From Thozetella sp. PMI_491 (Eukaryota > Ascomycota > Sordariomycetes > Chaetosphaeriales > Chaetosphaeriaceae): a stretch of 64,000 nucleotides of DNA. The number at the start of each line of letters is the position of its first letter. The first letter of the stretch is position 1. The stretch lies in contig MU270031.1 in the NCBI GenBank assembly GCA_021432635.1, forward strand, positions 684,118-748,117, written 5' to 3'. Below are positions 1-11,909 of the stretch, piece by piece. The translations under genes and the position numbers were made by a program. Under the pieces are notes generated by a model, which saw only the letters and a program-made list of their open reading frames with translations, was not told the origin of the DNA and searched no databases.

Positions 1-1410
1 CGTGGGTGGTGCCTTTTACCGGAACATTGTCCGTGTCGCCAAGCACATCACCTACAACCAGGCCAAAGCCAGTAAGTAGCCTCGAGACCGAAAGTCGAGC
101 CTTCGCTTACAGGAATTTGGCAGTTTTCGGGTTCAACGACTCCTCAAATATCGGCAAGATTCACTTCGGCTCGATCCAAGGCTCCAGTACGTGTTTTCGG
201 ACCCCATCTCTCAAGCGGCGAGCCTAGGGGATGGGCACGGACCACCCCTAGCTTACCCCTGAGTCTCGATCAACATTGTCCACTCTGAGCGCTAACATCC
301 AGCTACAGCTTCATTTGCGTCTTCATTCCCCCACATTTTCGGCGAAGACGAGAAGAAGACGACACAGTATCCATGCCTCATGTCGGTGGCCTTCTTACGA
401 TGCGATTTGTGTGCCGAATCCGCTAACCCGGAACAGCCCCTGCGCCATTGACCAGGATCCTTACTTCCGGTGAGCAGATGCAGATGCCGTGCGCCTTTCA
501 GAGAGATTTAGGCTGACATTTACTGTTAGGATGACTCGGTAAGATTCGGCGGCTATGCAGGAGACTTGGAGCACTAACACCTATAGGGATGTGGCGACCC
601 GTTTGCATTTCGCGAAGCCATCGCTCATCCACGCTCGCTTCCTGGACGCGCTACAGGGACCGGGCAGCAAGATGTCGGCAAGGTTGGTGTGCCTATAGCA
701 CCCACACAATAATAGATGCCCTACTTGCTGGGCCAAAACTAATACCGTGTGTAGCATTGATTCCTCGGCAATCTTCATGGGAGACACGCCCAACAACATC
801 AAGAACAAAATCAACAAATATGCTTTCTCCGGCGGTCAAGAAACCCTTGAAGAACATCGGGAGAAGGGTGGTGACACGACGAAAGACGTCCCATACCAAT
901 ACCTAACATTTTTCTTAGAGGATGACGACGAGCTTGAGCAGATTCGCAAGGACTACAGTATGCACTTCCTTCCTCTTCCTGGATAGACCAAGATAACTCG
1001 GCTCTTGGAATTATCCCCATTCCTGAAGTAACCCTGCCTCTTCCTGTGGTACTAATACGCGAACAGGCTCTGGTTCCCTTTTGACTGGCGAAATCAAGAA
1101 AAAGTGTATCGAGCAGCTCCAGATTTACGTCAAGGGCTTCCAGGAGAGACGAGCCCAAGTTACCGAAGAGATGGTAGACCTCTTCATGTCTAAGCGGCCA
1201 CTAGAGTGGAAAGGAAACCCCAAGGCGAACATCGTAGTGCCCGTTGTAGAGGATGGAGCTGCCGCGCCGGCATCAGGCGAGGGAGGTGACGGAAAGCTGA
1301 CCAAAAATCAGCTCAAGAAGATAGAAAAGCAGAAGCAGGTCGAGGCGAAGAAGGCGCAAAAGGCCAAAGAGAAGGAAGAAGCGGCGGCGGCGAAGGCAGA
1401 AGGGGCATAG
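1..1410 (+). CDS. WRS1: Cytoplasmic tryptophan--tRNA ligase, 3' part (5' end outside window)
   Basis: This enzyme charges tRNA-Trp with tryptophan in the cytosol. It is a class I synthetase with a Rossmann fold. The gene is truncated by the window edge. I join eight exons: 1-71, 124-186, 309-366, 437-469, 530-538, 587-682, 755-957 and 1067-1410. Read from base 2, this gives 291 residues with no frame break. The frame starts [14 protein letters not shown] and runs through AFGFND-type sequence, DQDPYFRMTRDVA and GPGSKMSAS (the class I KMSKS-type loop, near base 670). It ends with the [21 protein letters not shown] region of eukaryotic WRS. The tail is rich in Lys and Ala, as in fungal homologues. 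Exon 5 is only 9 nt. The exon 3/4 junction (366/437) is the least certain. It ends in TAG. Confidence 0.93.
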
Positions 1411-2010
1411 ACTCCGACGCGAAGGTAGAACGGAGTTCCTCCTAGAAAGGGAAAGAGAAAACCCCCCAACACCAAAAACTTCAAAGATATGACCACCCAA
1501 CCCCGATCACTATAATCTACCCAAGCAGCTTCAAGCAGTGTATTTTCCCCCTCTCCCGTGTTCCCTTGTAAGAGAATGCTGCCGATTGCGGGGGCTTCGA
1601 GCGCATTCAGCTCTCTCGCCAAGCCCTGCCATTGGGGTGATCCGGCCCGTGGCTTGCGGCTATCGGCGGCGAGATAGCTTCTACAGGCGCGCCCATCGCT
1701 TGACGCACCCCGCTTATAAGAGCATCCAGCGCGAGACCACGCCAGCCCTCTTAGAGACATGAGCCTATCTCCTTCGCGATACATGCCCGCGGTGTCCGTA
1801 CTACCACATATTATCCTACTTCCCGCTTCCCAATTTAGCCTTCGTGGTCGTCGTCCTCCCTCTCTCTCTCTCTCTATCCTCTCACTCTTCCTCTAGCTGA
1901 AGCCCACTCGCATGACTCACACGTCCCAACCATTTCCTAGACCTAGCACCACAGTTGCAGGTTCTCAGATCCGCGACCAAAGCGACGTACGGATAGATTA
2001 GGCCTCCAAG
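1411..2010. promoter_or_regulatory. Intergenic region and probable GST promoter with pyrimidine tract
   Basis: I see no coding sequence between the synthetase stop and the GST start. A pyrimidine-rich tract with a TC dinucleotide run lies at about 1848-1893, roughly 120-160 bases before the GST ATG. CT-rich tracts of this kind are common near transcription starts in filamentous fungi. The regulatory role is inferred. Confidence 0.35.
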
Positions 2011-2872
2011 ATGGTCTTGCGGCTGTACATCACCAGCAAGAACTACTCGTCCTGGTCCCTGCGGCCATGGGTCCTCCTACACATGCTGGACATCCCCTTT
2101 GAGGAGATCATGGTCGTTCTCAACGACGGCTCCTGGCGCCAGCCCCATTGGAAGGCCTTCTCGCCCACGGCCAACGTCCCCTGCCTGCACGACGTGCCAG
2201 ACCCGGCGGCTGCCCCTGACGCGACCATCGCCGACATCACGGAGGCGCCGCCGGCGGGCACCCTGGTGCTGTGGAACTCGCTGTCCATCGTCGAGCACCT
2301 GGCCGACACGCACCCCGACAAGCCCATCTGGCCGTCTCTGCAGGGCGACCCGGCTGCACGGGCGTGGGCGCGCGCCGCCGCCGCGGAGATGCACGCCGGC
2401 TTCGAGACGATGCGCTCCGAGATGGGCATGAACTGCGGCATGCGCATCGAGCTGGGTACGCCGAGCCCGGAGCTCCGCAAGAACCTGGACCGCGTGAGCC
2501 TTCTGTGGTCGGAGGGCCTGACCCGGTTCGGAGGGCCGTTCCTCGCCGGGAAGGAGTTTGGCGCGGTGGACGCCCTGTTTGCGCCGGTTGTAATCCGGAC
2601 GCAGACATATGTTGGCGCCGGTGCGTTTCTTCTGCCTCCCGTTTCGTAATGCTGATGCTCGTGGTTGAAGACATTCCGAGGCACGCTGACTTCTGTCTCT
2701 AGTTGACTATATGAGTGAGCCGGCAAAGAAGTACATCGAACGGATGCTTGAGCTGCCTCCTATGAAGCAATGGCTAGCCGACGCCATCAAGGAGACTGGA
2801 CGCGAGAGGCTCCACGAAGAGGAGGCAATCCAGGGCAGAATGGTTCTCGAAGACCTTCGGACCACTGCTTAG
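2011..2872 (+). CDS. Glutathione S-transferase-like protein
   Basis: This is a soluble protein of 259 residues with a GST fold, likely using glutathione in detoxification or isomerisation; its substrate cannot be read from sequence. Exons are 2011-2620 and 2703-2872. The intron starts GTGCGT and ends CTCTAG, and the joined frame is a multiple of three. The N-terminal thioredoxin-like domain begins LYITSKNYSSWSLRPWVLL. The NYSSWSLRPW block is shared with a bacterial-type GST group (GST_N_1 in conserved-domain terms, from memory). An insertion rich in Ala and Pro precedes SLSIVEHLAD, and an all-helical C-terminal domain follows. The ATG at 2011 is the first in frame and lies just after the CT-rich leader. 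Downstream it faces trehalase tail to tail. Confidence 0.85.
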
Positions 2873-3612
2873 GCTCCTCAATGGTTTGCAGGACAGGCTT
2901 GCCCTGTGTAGTACTCTTGTCAGGCGTGATGGTGTTAGGCTCAAAAACAAGCGATGCCTAAGAACTTGAAGTTTCTTCCTCGTGCCTTTGGAGTGAATCT
3001 AGCTGCGCAAGACGTGTGTCATTTGCTATCTGAGGTACCGCTAGGCTGGATCTCATATTAATTATAGGGCCTCGCACGGAGAGATCCGGTTCGCCTCGAT
3101 GCAACACAGACAGCTCACTAGACCATGAAATGGAAGTTGGTATATTTCTTTGGCACAAAATAGCTCGGCTTGCATTTCTGCTGTATCGGAGCGCCCTTCT
3201 AGCGCCGAGGGGCAAGCACCCCTCGGCGTGCCCGGTGTATTCCTCCTCTATCGACCGGCAACCAGGGTTTTTGTCCCACTGCAGGAGGGCCTGGCCACAA
3301 AAAGGCCGCTGTGTATTCTCCCCGGCAGTCAGCAAGTCTGGGCTCTCTCCTGCGCACCTTGCATGGGCACCGATGCTAGCTCGCCATGTAGTCCTGCCAC
3401 CTAGCCTGGCCATCCTGATCATCCATGCACACAACCATGCATCCCAGCCAATGCAGATTCACGGGTCCATTCTCGTAAAGCTCGTGTCACTTAAAAAAAG
3501 AAATCGAGTCATTCATAATCCCAGAACGCCACATCTTTCACATGCATTGCCGACAAAAACGAGATTGAGGCATCCGCGGACAAAGAGGGGCAGGGCCGGA
3601 GGTGGAATTTCG
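2873..3612. other. Intergenic region between two convergent genes
   Basis: This 740-base stretch separates the stop codons of the GST gene (+) and trehalase (-). It should hold both 3' untranslated regions. Open frames here are out of register with either gene and show no recognisable protein. I see no RNA gene or repeat. Confidence 0.6.
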
Positions 3613-6160
3613 TCACTCGAGCTCGGCCAGAGCCTTATTGCGGTTCTCCTCAACCGCCTTGATGAACGTCTCGTAAGGCGTCAGGGTGCCCAGTGCACGA
3701 CGCATGTGAGCGTTAACGATCTGGAGGCCATAGATGTAGCTGGCATTCACCCAGCCGAAACTGAATCCTCATTAGCATCTCCGCTGCCTTTTGCCTCGAC
3801 GTTGTTCGGTGAAACCTACCCTTCTTTGGCAACGCCCTTGAAGTCAGTGCCTTGGTTTCCATACTCGGCATCCACACGGTGGGGATCCACGGGACGCATG
3901 ACGTCGTACTTCTCAACGACGACACCGTTGAAGTCGACAAAGGCCTTGGTCATCATGAATAGCCACTTGTATGCTAGTCGCTCGGCTTCCTCGGTGAAGC
4001 TGTAGCGGTACAGACCAGTCCATGCGAGCATCTGCTGTGGCGCCCAGCCGTAAGGGTAATCCCATTGGCGGTTAGGCCGCGAGAGGCCAATCTCGCCTCG
4101 GCTCTCCTTCGTACCGGACAGCAGACCGCCAACAGCCTCGAACTTGGGCAGCGCCTTGGTCACCATGGCAGCAGCCTGCTTCGGCGAAGCTACACCTGCC
4201 CAGAGTGCCCAGAATGTGGTGCAGCTCTCATATGTGCACTGCGTGCGCTTGGCCGTATCGTAGTCGAAGTACATGCCGGCAGCCTCGTTCCACAGGTACT
4301 TGTCGATAGCAAGCTTCCGGCGCTTGCTGCGGCGGTCCCAGATGGCAGACGTCTCTACCTGTCCAGGCTGCAGGCTGCCCACGCAGTACTCGGCCGGGAT
4401 GACCAGCTTGTCGTTGAAGACATTGCGAATCGTCCGCGCGATATCGGTCTCGTACTTGAAGAGCAAGCTGTTCAGGTCGATGGTGGCGAGATCGGCGCAC
4501 ACGCCTTCCAGACGGTAAGATGTGTCGTGGCCAGACTCACGAACCGCACGATCGTGCATGAAGTAGTTATCCAGCTCAGGCTCCTTCACCTCGCCGTAGT
4601 TGTAGGCATGCACAAACTCCTTGAAGGTCATGTTGTGCTTCTTGTAGTAGGGCTCGAGGATGTGGACAAAATGGCTGGATTCCGTCTCTGGAGGCACACC
4701 CAGACCTTCGGGTCGGTATCGGGAGAGGCCAGTGACGGGGTCAAGGCGAGGCTCGGCTGTCCAGACACTGTGGTACTCCTTGATGGCGGCCAGGATGGAG
4801 GTGCGGAGGAACTCCAATGCGTCAGGCTCGTGCTTGATCTTGTCGTAAACGCGAAGAGCCATGTCGGTCAGGAATGGAGGCTGCGACCGGCAGAGGTAGT
4901 ACGACCTCGTCGCGTTGAGAATCTTACCGTAGTGCTTGATACAGAAGCAAAAGTTGAGCACCATGGACTTGGCTAGATGCACCTTGTCGTTGACTAAGAG
5001 GCCAAGCGACTCCATGTAACTGTCCCAGCCGTACAGCTCGTTGAATCGACCTCCGGGAACGACGAAAGGACGGCCGTGGAGGGACCGCTCCCCGGTCTTG
5101 GGGTCCACCACTTCCTCCATGTCGACCGCCAACAGGCCGGGGGCTGAGTTCAGGTCCCTGAGCAGCTCCGGGGTGATCTTCTCCGGAAGCTGGACAACAT
5201 CCAAGCGGAGCTCGGGCCGATCAGCTGCAACTTTGGTGTAGTACTCAAACTGCTCGGGTGCTCCAATGGGGACATAGATGCGCGGCCGTGGGTCATCAGT
5301 CCAGTCTTTGGGGTCCTTGGCGGCAATCTCGATGCTAGAAGCATCGATCCTTCGAGTGAGACCTTCCCAGAAGTGGTCCCGGATCAGACGTGAGAGGCGG
5401 TTCACAGGGTTCTCGTTCAGGCGAGCCTCGTCCAGAATGATCTGCTTACGACCGTACTCCTTGGCGAGGGACAGCTCCTGCAGCAGGTTGGACAGCATGT
5501 AAGTGCCTCGCACATCGAACCGATTGTGGCCATTGGATGCGGCCGTGCGAAGCGTCAAGACCTGTGATACACCGCCCACGCCTCGGTCAGCGGTGTGCGT
5601 CAAACGAAGCTCTTTTTGCCATTGCGCACCTTGGGTCCATTGTCCTCAATGGTGATCTGCATGTTGCCGTCCTTGTCCTCCTGGGAGAGCAAGCTCTCCA
5701 GGGTCGGCTCGACCTGGATGAGGAACTTGCGGTTCTGCGGGAGGGTCGACTCGTCTGTGCCAATCAAGTTAGCTATTTGTTCTATACCACAAGCGGGTCT
5801 CGATCATCATACCGTGACTTCCGCGCCGGTATGGCTCCTTCAGACCCATACGCTCCATCTGCTTGATCATGCTGTTCTGTTTGCATTCTCCAATTAGCAA
5901 TTGCGCCCTTGGGCTTTGGGCAGTGCGTATCTGAGCTAAAAGCGTACCTGAGAGTAGGTGCGGGTGCGGGGCCCGGCACGCGAGTTCACATGGCGCTCGG
6001 CCGTGGTATAGTAGGTTTTGGCATCGTCGTAGACGCCATAGTCGTCGACCGAGCCGCGGCTCTGGGGAGCCCTTGCGCCGTCGCCGCTCATGATGTGCAC
6101 TGTTTGCTGCCTTGAGGCGGTCGACGATGGGGGGGAGGGGGAGGGAGGTCGGGTGGCCAA
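3613..6160 (-). CDS. NTH1: Neutral (cytosolic) trehalase
   Basis: This enzyme splits trehalose into two glucoses in the cytosol and helps recovery from stress and spore germination (GH37 family). Exons on the minus strand are 6160-5948, 5876-5813, 5754-5630, 5561-3820 and 3760-3613. They give 763 residues, or 740 if the second ATG at 6091 is used. Both family signatures are present: [15 protein letters not shown] (about residue 300) and [10 protein letters not shown] (about residue 630). The N-terminal regulatory part carries YRRGSH, a protein kinase A consensus, plus [12 protein letters not shown], the calcium-binding loop known from yeast Nth1. Length matches yeast Nth1 (751). Activation by PKA, calcium and 14-3-3 is established for yeast and inferred here. 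An apparent start at 5603 lies inside an intron and is wrong. Confidence 0.95.
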
Positions 6161-8300
6161 AGGGTTCTGTTGAGGGTTCCTGGGGACTCCGCCGGTGCAC
6201 TGGAGATCGACGTCGAGGCGAGCAGCAGCAAGACAGTCGATCGGGCGTCGCGGGAAGGTGTTGGAAGGTGTGGTATGGACTGATTATCCCTCGCTCTGTG
6301 GTCCGAGCTGTTTGGGAATGAGAGGATGGATCTAGGATCGCCTCGGCGGGCCGGGAGGAGGAGAGGGTGTGCTGCTGTTGCGAGCCTGCCTGGGTCTTGT
6401 GAGTGCTGGTCTTGGCCGAGCAGCGCAATGATAAAGGCTGCCGCGGCTGAAGCTGAACCAGGCGGGAGAGGGAATAATTGGCCTTGGGAAGAGGAAAGGG
6501 GCCGGGGAAAGCAAGAGTGGTGAGAAACGGCCGCTTTTCACCGCTTGCCTATGGGACGGACGAAATGAGGTATGACGGAGCTGAAAATGGATTGGAGTGA
6601 GTTGGGCTTGCTGACGTTAGATGGGCGACCGACGCAGCTCCTAGACAAGCCAGACCCCCGTGAGCTCCACCGATCTCAAGGCTGCCGCGAGCCAAATTGG
6701 GAGCTCTCTATCTACTCTGGACTGCGCTCCGTGGGGCAATGACATAAGCAACTGGGGAGAGGAGAGGGCGGCGGAAGCGGCTTGGAGAGAGGCTTGGAGA
6801 CGTTCAGCTCAGCTCTCGGCAATAACAGGTAAGGTACGTTTTTCTTTGTTATTTTTTGGAAATTTCTGCAGGGCGAAGAAAATGGAAAATGGCAGCCGAG
6901 AATGACGGTGTAGAGCTGACCCTCCCTTTTGCATGTCCCCCCATGTCCCCATGTCCGTCAAACCTCTACCCCTCCTTCCATCCCACCACCCAAAAACCTC
7001 CGTATCGGACCAGACTGAGAGGGACGGACCCTGGGGGACGGGACTGATCTGCTTATCGGAGCTGGCACTGCAACCCTCCAACCATTGGCTCCGTGCCCCT
7101 CCCCAACACCTCCCCGCCCCGTCCTGGTGCCTCGACGGGGCTCGCTCCCCTCGCACGGTGTGGCAAGACGGCCGGCCGAAATGCGCCAGACTCGCGCTAT
7201 GCAGCTCGCCAATGCAGCCAGCGCAGAGCAATCAGGACTTGCTAGCTGCGCTTTGTCCGTTGTCGCTGCTCACCCCACTATGACGAAGACTTGCATGGCC
7301 TTTCGATCATGCCTACGCTTGCCGCCGCCGCCGTTGTTAGAGTGAGCCCCCGGCCATGAATCGCTCGCTCCAAACTTTCGCGCCCCATAGTTTTTCTCGA
7401 AGAAGTTTAACTGCGCGGACCGCGCCGCCGTTACGTGTCTTATGGACCCTCTCGCCTACGAGCTAAGCTTCAGATAGCGTCCACAGCAAATCCAGCTCTC
7501 CTGTGTTGCGAGTAGAGGTCGATAAGTTCATTGTTGAGCCGCACCACGTGGGCGTTGGGTTTCGGAGAGATGTGCGGGAATGGAAGGGGGGGGGAAGGAT
7601 GGAGGCGGGAGGGACGGGAACTGAGAGTTAAAATTCTCTGTTGATCTCGTGCCCTTCTTGGAGCCCCTGACGCCCGGGGCCCGAATGCCGCATCAGGTTG
7701 GCCCGAGACCCTTTTTGTGCGACCATCCTTCAGGTGCTTGGAAACAGCGCGTGGGGGTTTTGCAGCTATTGCGGTGAGGGCAAGCTTACCTTGGTCTTCC
7801 GGCGAGCCAAGCGTGGGCATCCAGCCCTGACCCCCGCATCGAGTTGGGTATTGTGGCACACGACACGGCAGGTAGAGTCAAAATTTGTATTCACTCGGTC
7901 GAGTGTGCTCGCCGAGGATCTTTGGCTCTGAGACAGCGCAGTGGTAGCTTCCCACGTTTGCGAGCCAGGGACCGGGAGTCGTCGTAATGGGAATGCAAGG
8001 GCAACACTATGCGAGCAAGCGGCGAGTACCATGCACATCTCTGAGCCAGTGAGGCCCTGAGGTCGTTCACTAAGTAATCGATCCGGTTACACGGAATATC
8101 GAAGGTAAAGGACTCCGGTGAATCCGCTGTGGTGTCTGCCGTATGCGTAATCCCGCAGCCGTGCTACGGCTAGCAGTTTTCCACGAGCACAGATTTCCGT
8201 CTCTTGCTTGTCTGACAACTCTACGGCAAATTATGACTTACGCCTATAATAGTCAAGGTTACCGATCGGCTAATACTGGACGTAAGAATTTGACAAATAG
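6161..8300. promoter_or_regulatory. Trehalase upstream region; otherwise gene-free
   Basis: About 2.1 kb upstream of trehalase (transcribed leftwards) lacks any frame I can recognise. It contains G-rich and C-rich tracts, for example around 6128-6150 and 7100-7145. These include several AGGGG/CCCCT pentamers, the core of the fungal stress response element. Such pentamers are expected by chance at this GC content, so their role in stress control of trehalase is only a possibility. Confidence 0.3.
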
Positions 8301-8379
8301 ACGAGGATGGTTGGTGTCGTTCGCTTCGTAGTGGGTAAAGCGTTGAAGGCAGTGGGGGTCCTTTCTCTACCTAGACTTC

Positions 8380-8530
8380 CCCCGCCAGGAGTAGGAATGT
8401 ACCACTACAATAAGGCATTTACATCCGGAGGAGGTGAACGGCAATTCCAATATGTCGGAGGAGAGGGCGGTACCGGGAAATCTCGCGTGATCGAGGCCAT
8501 CAAAGAAATGCAAGCAGCTTCTGACGGGGG
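8380..8530 (+). pseudogene. Relic of a PIF1/Helitron-type helicase (Walker A region only)
   Basis: A short frame reads QYVGGEGGTGKSRVIEAIKE at about 8443-8502. The GGxGGTGKSRVIEAI block is the Walker A region typical of PIF1-like helicases in fungal Helitron transposons. The helicase match stops within about 20 residues, and I see neither the downstream Walker B nor the rolling-circle replication domain. I read it as a decayed transposon fragment in the gene-poor gap before the NLR island. The surrounding open frame (8307-8711) has no other recognisable part and its first ATG is not meaningful. Confidence 0.5.
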
Positions 8531-8983
8531 CGAGCGGAAACGCTGCGGCCCTGAAAGGGCGAGCAACTCTCCACTCGCGTGCACCTCGAGGATTTGGGTT
8601 AGCTGGGAGAGCGGGACTACTCTGGAGGGGAAATGTGTGACATCCGGGGGTGAGAGGCAAGGCCTCGGCCCGGCCGAACGGCAAATCAGAAGAGTGTTGG
8701 GTCGGCTCTGAGTCCGCTGCATCGGGACCACGCTGAAGAATCAGCGCTGCAAGCGGCGGATTAACGGGGGTAAGGTCCAAAGCTGCGACAAGACGATCGA
8801 TAAGATTGCCTCGCCAGAGGTCCATTTTTTTTTTCTTCGGCGAAGCGGGGTGGTATAGAGGTCAAATCGCCCACTGCAGCCGTTAATCCTGACAATCACC
8901 GGCCTGTTCAAGAAGACGGCGTGGCCCGTACGACGGGAAAAGCTTCGAGTACCATTCGCCTGAGATCCTATGATACGCTATAG

Positions 8984-11823
8984 TTACTCCATCTCGGACA
9001 AAAGAGCCCCCGACATCACAAACTCCCGAGGACCTATCGGGTCGTGCCCCCCCGGAGCTTTCACCGTTGCTTTGTAGCTGCTCTCCGCAGCGATATTAGG
9101 TGTGGCATGCACTGTAGATGGAGCCATCAGTGGCGGATCGACGACGTGGTCTGATCGGTCCTCGATCTCCGATGTGACTGCTCCGTTCAAGACATTGATG
9201 ACGGTATTTGTAGGTGCCTCTTCATCGTCCCCTGAATCTTCATGGACAGCTAAAGGCGGCCGTCTTGTCCAGAGCCTCCTAAACGACGGCCCGAACCCAG
9301 CACATTTTTTGGCGAGCTCTGGATCAAGCCCGAAAAGAATACAACCGGAACTCCTGGGCGCGATTGTCTTAGGCCCGACATTCCAACGCGGTTGGTTCAA
9401 CGCGGAGATATACTCTCGGAGCTTCAGTGCTTCGTCTTCCCGCACGACCATCTGGGTCCTACTACAGGCACAGCTTGCGGCTTGGCTGCAGCATTGATCA
9501 AATATATCAGCCCGCCCGAAAATTGTGTACCCGGACTTCGTTAGGCGTGTCTGATCTGTCAGAGAACTCTGGCGATCGAAAAGACCCCAGAGTGCCGTCA
9601 ATGTAACCGCAAGGTAAGAGTTACCGGTCGGTAGTTCGCGGAGCCCAGGGCACAGCTGTTCTGGGTGTTCTGGTCTCACGACGTTCCCGAGATTCTCCAC
9701 GAACAAAGGTACAGCCTTAATATCTCGGGCGTATCTATACCATTTCCCACAGCTCTTATCGAGTGTTACGCCGCACTCTTCAAAAAGGGTGGTGGTGTCA
9801 TTAACAAGTTCCATATATTCCCAGCCAAAAAGTTGCCGAGGCCTGAGCGGGATTTGGAGCCTCATTGGAGAGTCCCTGCCCCTTTCCTCTTCCGTTGGCT
9901 CGTCATAGAGCCGCGCTTTGAGACTGCTGATGAGATGATAAACGTTCACCACCTCTTGCTTGAAGAGGATTTCACTCGTGCCGCGTTCGTTGGTCTTGAT
10001 AGTCGTTCGATACACCCTGTCGGCGTTGAAGTTCATCGCCGCCCTGACTGTCTTGACCCGTGTAGGGCATGCCGCTTCGAGCGACTCCCAAGCTGCCGTG
10101 TTGGCGCCGTCTTTCTCCAAACACAACCGTCGATGTAGTAGTATGTGAAGAATCGCTTCCTCTCCGTCCAACTGGACGGCTCGACGGTCACTGCTGCCAT
10201 GAAAAATAACCGGCAGGGTATGTGCGCGCCTGAGGATCCACTCGTAGTCGTCTGACCTCATGTCCCGCGCAACACCTTTTCCCTTCCTTGGGACAGCATC
10301 GACGCTTGCTGTGACCACCTTGCTTAATCCTAAGCTGAGCTTCGAGACTTCAAAAGGTCCCAGGCGCTGGGGTGTTCTTGCGGTAGACCAAGAGAGTCCT
10401 CCAAAGTCAAACTGGCTTGTAGCTGCAGGAAGGAGTCAACCTCGGCTGCTAGACGGATTGAAGTAGAAAGGATACTGGTTATATCTCACCAAAGTCAGAC
10501 ACAACTGAGGAACACCACCCGAAGAAGCTTCTCGCGTTCCAGAGTGCCTCCTTGCTCCCGTCGTGGGGCAAACGCTCTGGACAGTGGTCCAGAATGTCGT
10601 GCCACTCAAGTTCTTCGTTGGAATGTGAAGAAATGACATGCCACTGAACCGACCCTTCGAATCTTTTAATAGGAACCATAGCATGATATCGGCCTTTGAA
10701 GACAAACCCGCCACCAAAAGTTACAGCAATTGGCATCCCAGCAAAATTTGCCATCATCTGGGGGCTCGCTTCCAAGCCTCGCTCGGAGTGTCGGCGCTCT
10801 GCAGTCGGATAGCCCGTTATAAGTACCGACGGACCGAGAATTTTGATCCAGCAACTGCCGTTATCTTCTACTGGAGGAATTTCTAGGTTTACGCTCACAT
10901 CGAAGAGCGTCTCGGGATGTCTTGGCTCTGTTGTGTCATGAGAGAGTTCCTTGACGCTGGCGTAGGCGTACTTAGTCTCCCCCAGGCCATAACTATCACA
11001 AGTCACAGCAGCCAGCCACCCAAGTTGCTGTGCTATGATAATTATGAATTCTTCGGAGCCTTCCGCAAAGACAGTGTTGGATTCGAGATCCACTGAGACG
11101 TTCCTAACCTTGGATGCTTGTTCAGTGACTGGTTTAGCCGCCTTAGTATCAAATACCTACGGATGATGGTAATGAAGACCTACCTATCGGTGTACGTACG
11201 ACCGGCAGCGTAGAGCCATTGCTATTCCGTTTGTCGAGGGCCTCGCGCAGGGCTTGCAGCAATTCTGTATTGTGAGACTTCCATGTCTTTACTTGCTTTA
11301 GATACTCGGCCACCGTGCAGAGTTGGGCGTTCGGGAGCACGCCAGTAGTAGCAAGGATGTTGTTTAAGTCATGGGCAACACCGTCGTCATAGTTCTCTCG
11401 GAGGTATGCTTCTAGGTTCCAGTGGACTTTGAAACGTGCCTGACGAGACTGGCTGTCGGAGCTGTTGAAGACCCCCCCTATGGCAGACGACACACGCCGC
11501 TGGATGATGGCCAGCTTGTCGCTGGCAAATTGTTCCGCGAGGTCTCTTATCGCGCAGATGAGAGCCTCAAAGGCTGGGTCGGCCGTCAGGCGGTCGATGA
11601 CTTCCTTAGCGTAGATGCCCTGCACGACCAGGTCGTCTCGTTCCCAGTCGCTTTCCACCGATGCATCCGGTGATTCCTCGGCTTTGGATCCATCCGTCTT
11701 CCCTTCCTCTACTCTGTCCTCGCCATCCGCCTCCCATTCCTCTACTACGTCCTCGCTATCCGGATCTAAGTACTTCTCTACCTTCTCTTTAGGGCTGATT
11801 TCCTCCGGAAGCCCCACAAACAT
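8984..11823 (-). CDS. Large fungal protein of unknown function (905 residues)
   Basis: Exons 11823-11184, 11128-10490 and 10422-8984 join to 905 residues. The introns (11129-11183 and 10423-10489) have GTAGGT/CCAG and GTGAGA/CAG borders, and the total is divisible by three. Residues 1-70 are acidic and probably disordered. A middle part contains an FKVHWNLEAYLREN block and an AQLCTVAEYLKQ block. The third part has an ITGYPTAERRHSERGLE stretch, a glycine-rich AVTFGGGFVFKGRY segment and a DYEWILRRAHTLPVIF motif. I recall similar uncharacterised ascomycete proteins, but no function. Its ATG lies only 86 bases after the stop of the upstream NLR on the same strand, with a possible splice path joining both, so it may be the C-terminal part of that protein. 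The tail (about the last 110 residues) looks disordered. Confidence 0.7.
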
Positions 11824-11909
11824 TGGTCGCGGGTGATTCTCTCGCTCTGGTCGTAAGAGAGCATCGCGGCAGCGGCTAGCTATATTAGATCGAAGAAGAT
11901 CTATCGCCT

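Noticed and set aside
2043-2726. 227-codon minus-strand frame across the GST gene
   Set aside because: Antisense shadow of the GST exon; the sense strand has clear GST sequence and splice sites.
3130-4005. 291-codon plus-strand frame
   Set aside because: It overlaps the trehalase 3' end in antisense, has no recognisable sequence and is best explained by GC-rich codon mirroring.
3816-5603. Trehalase starting at 5603 with MTHTADRGV
   Set aside because: These codons lie in an intron (5562-5629). Skipping them joins DNGPK to [17 protein letters not shown] as in the family. The codon at 5603 is ATG, but upstream exons clearly encode the conserved N-terminus.
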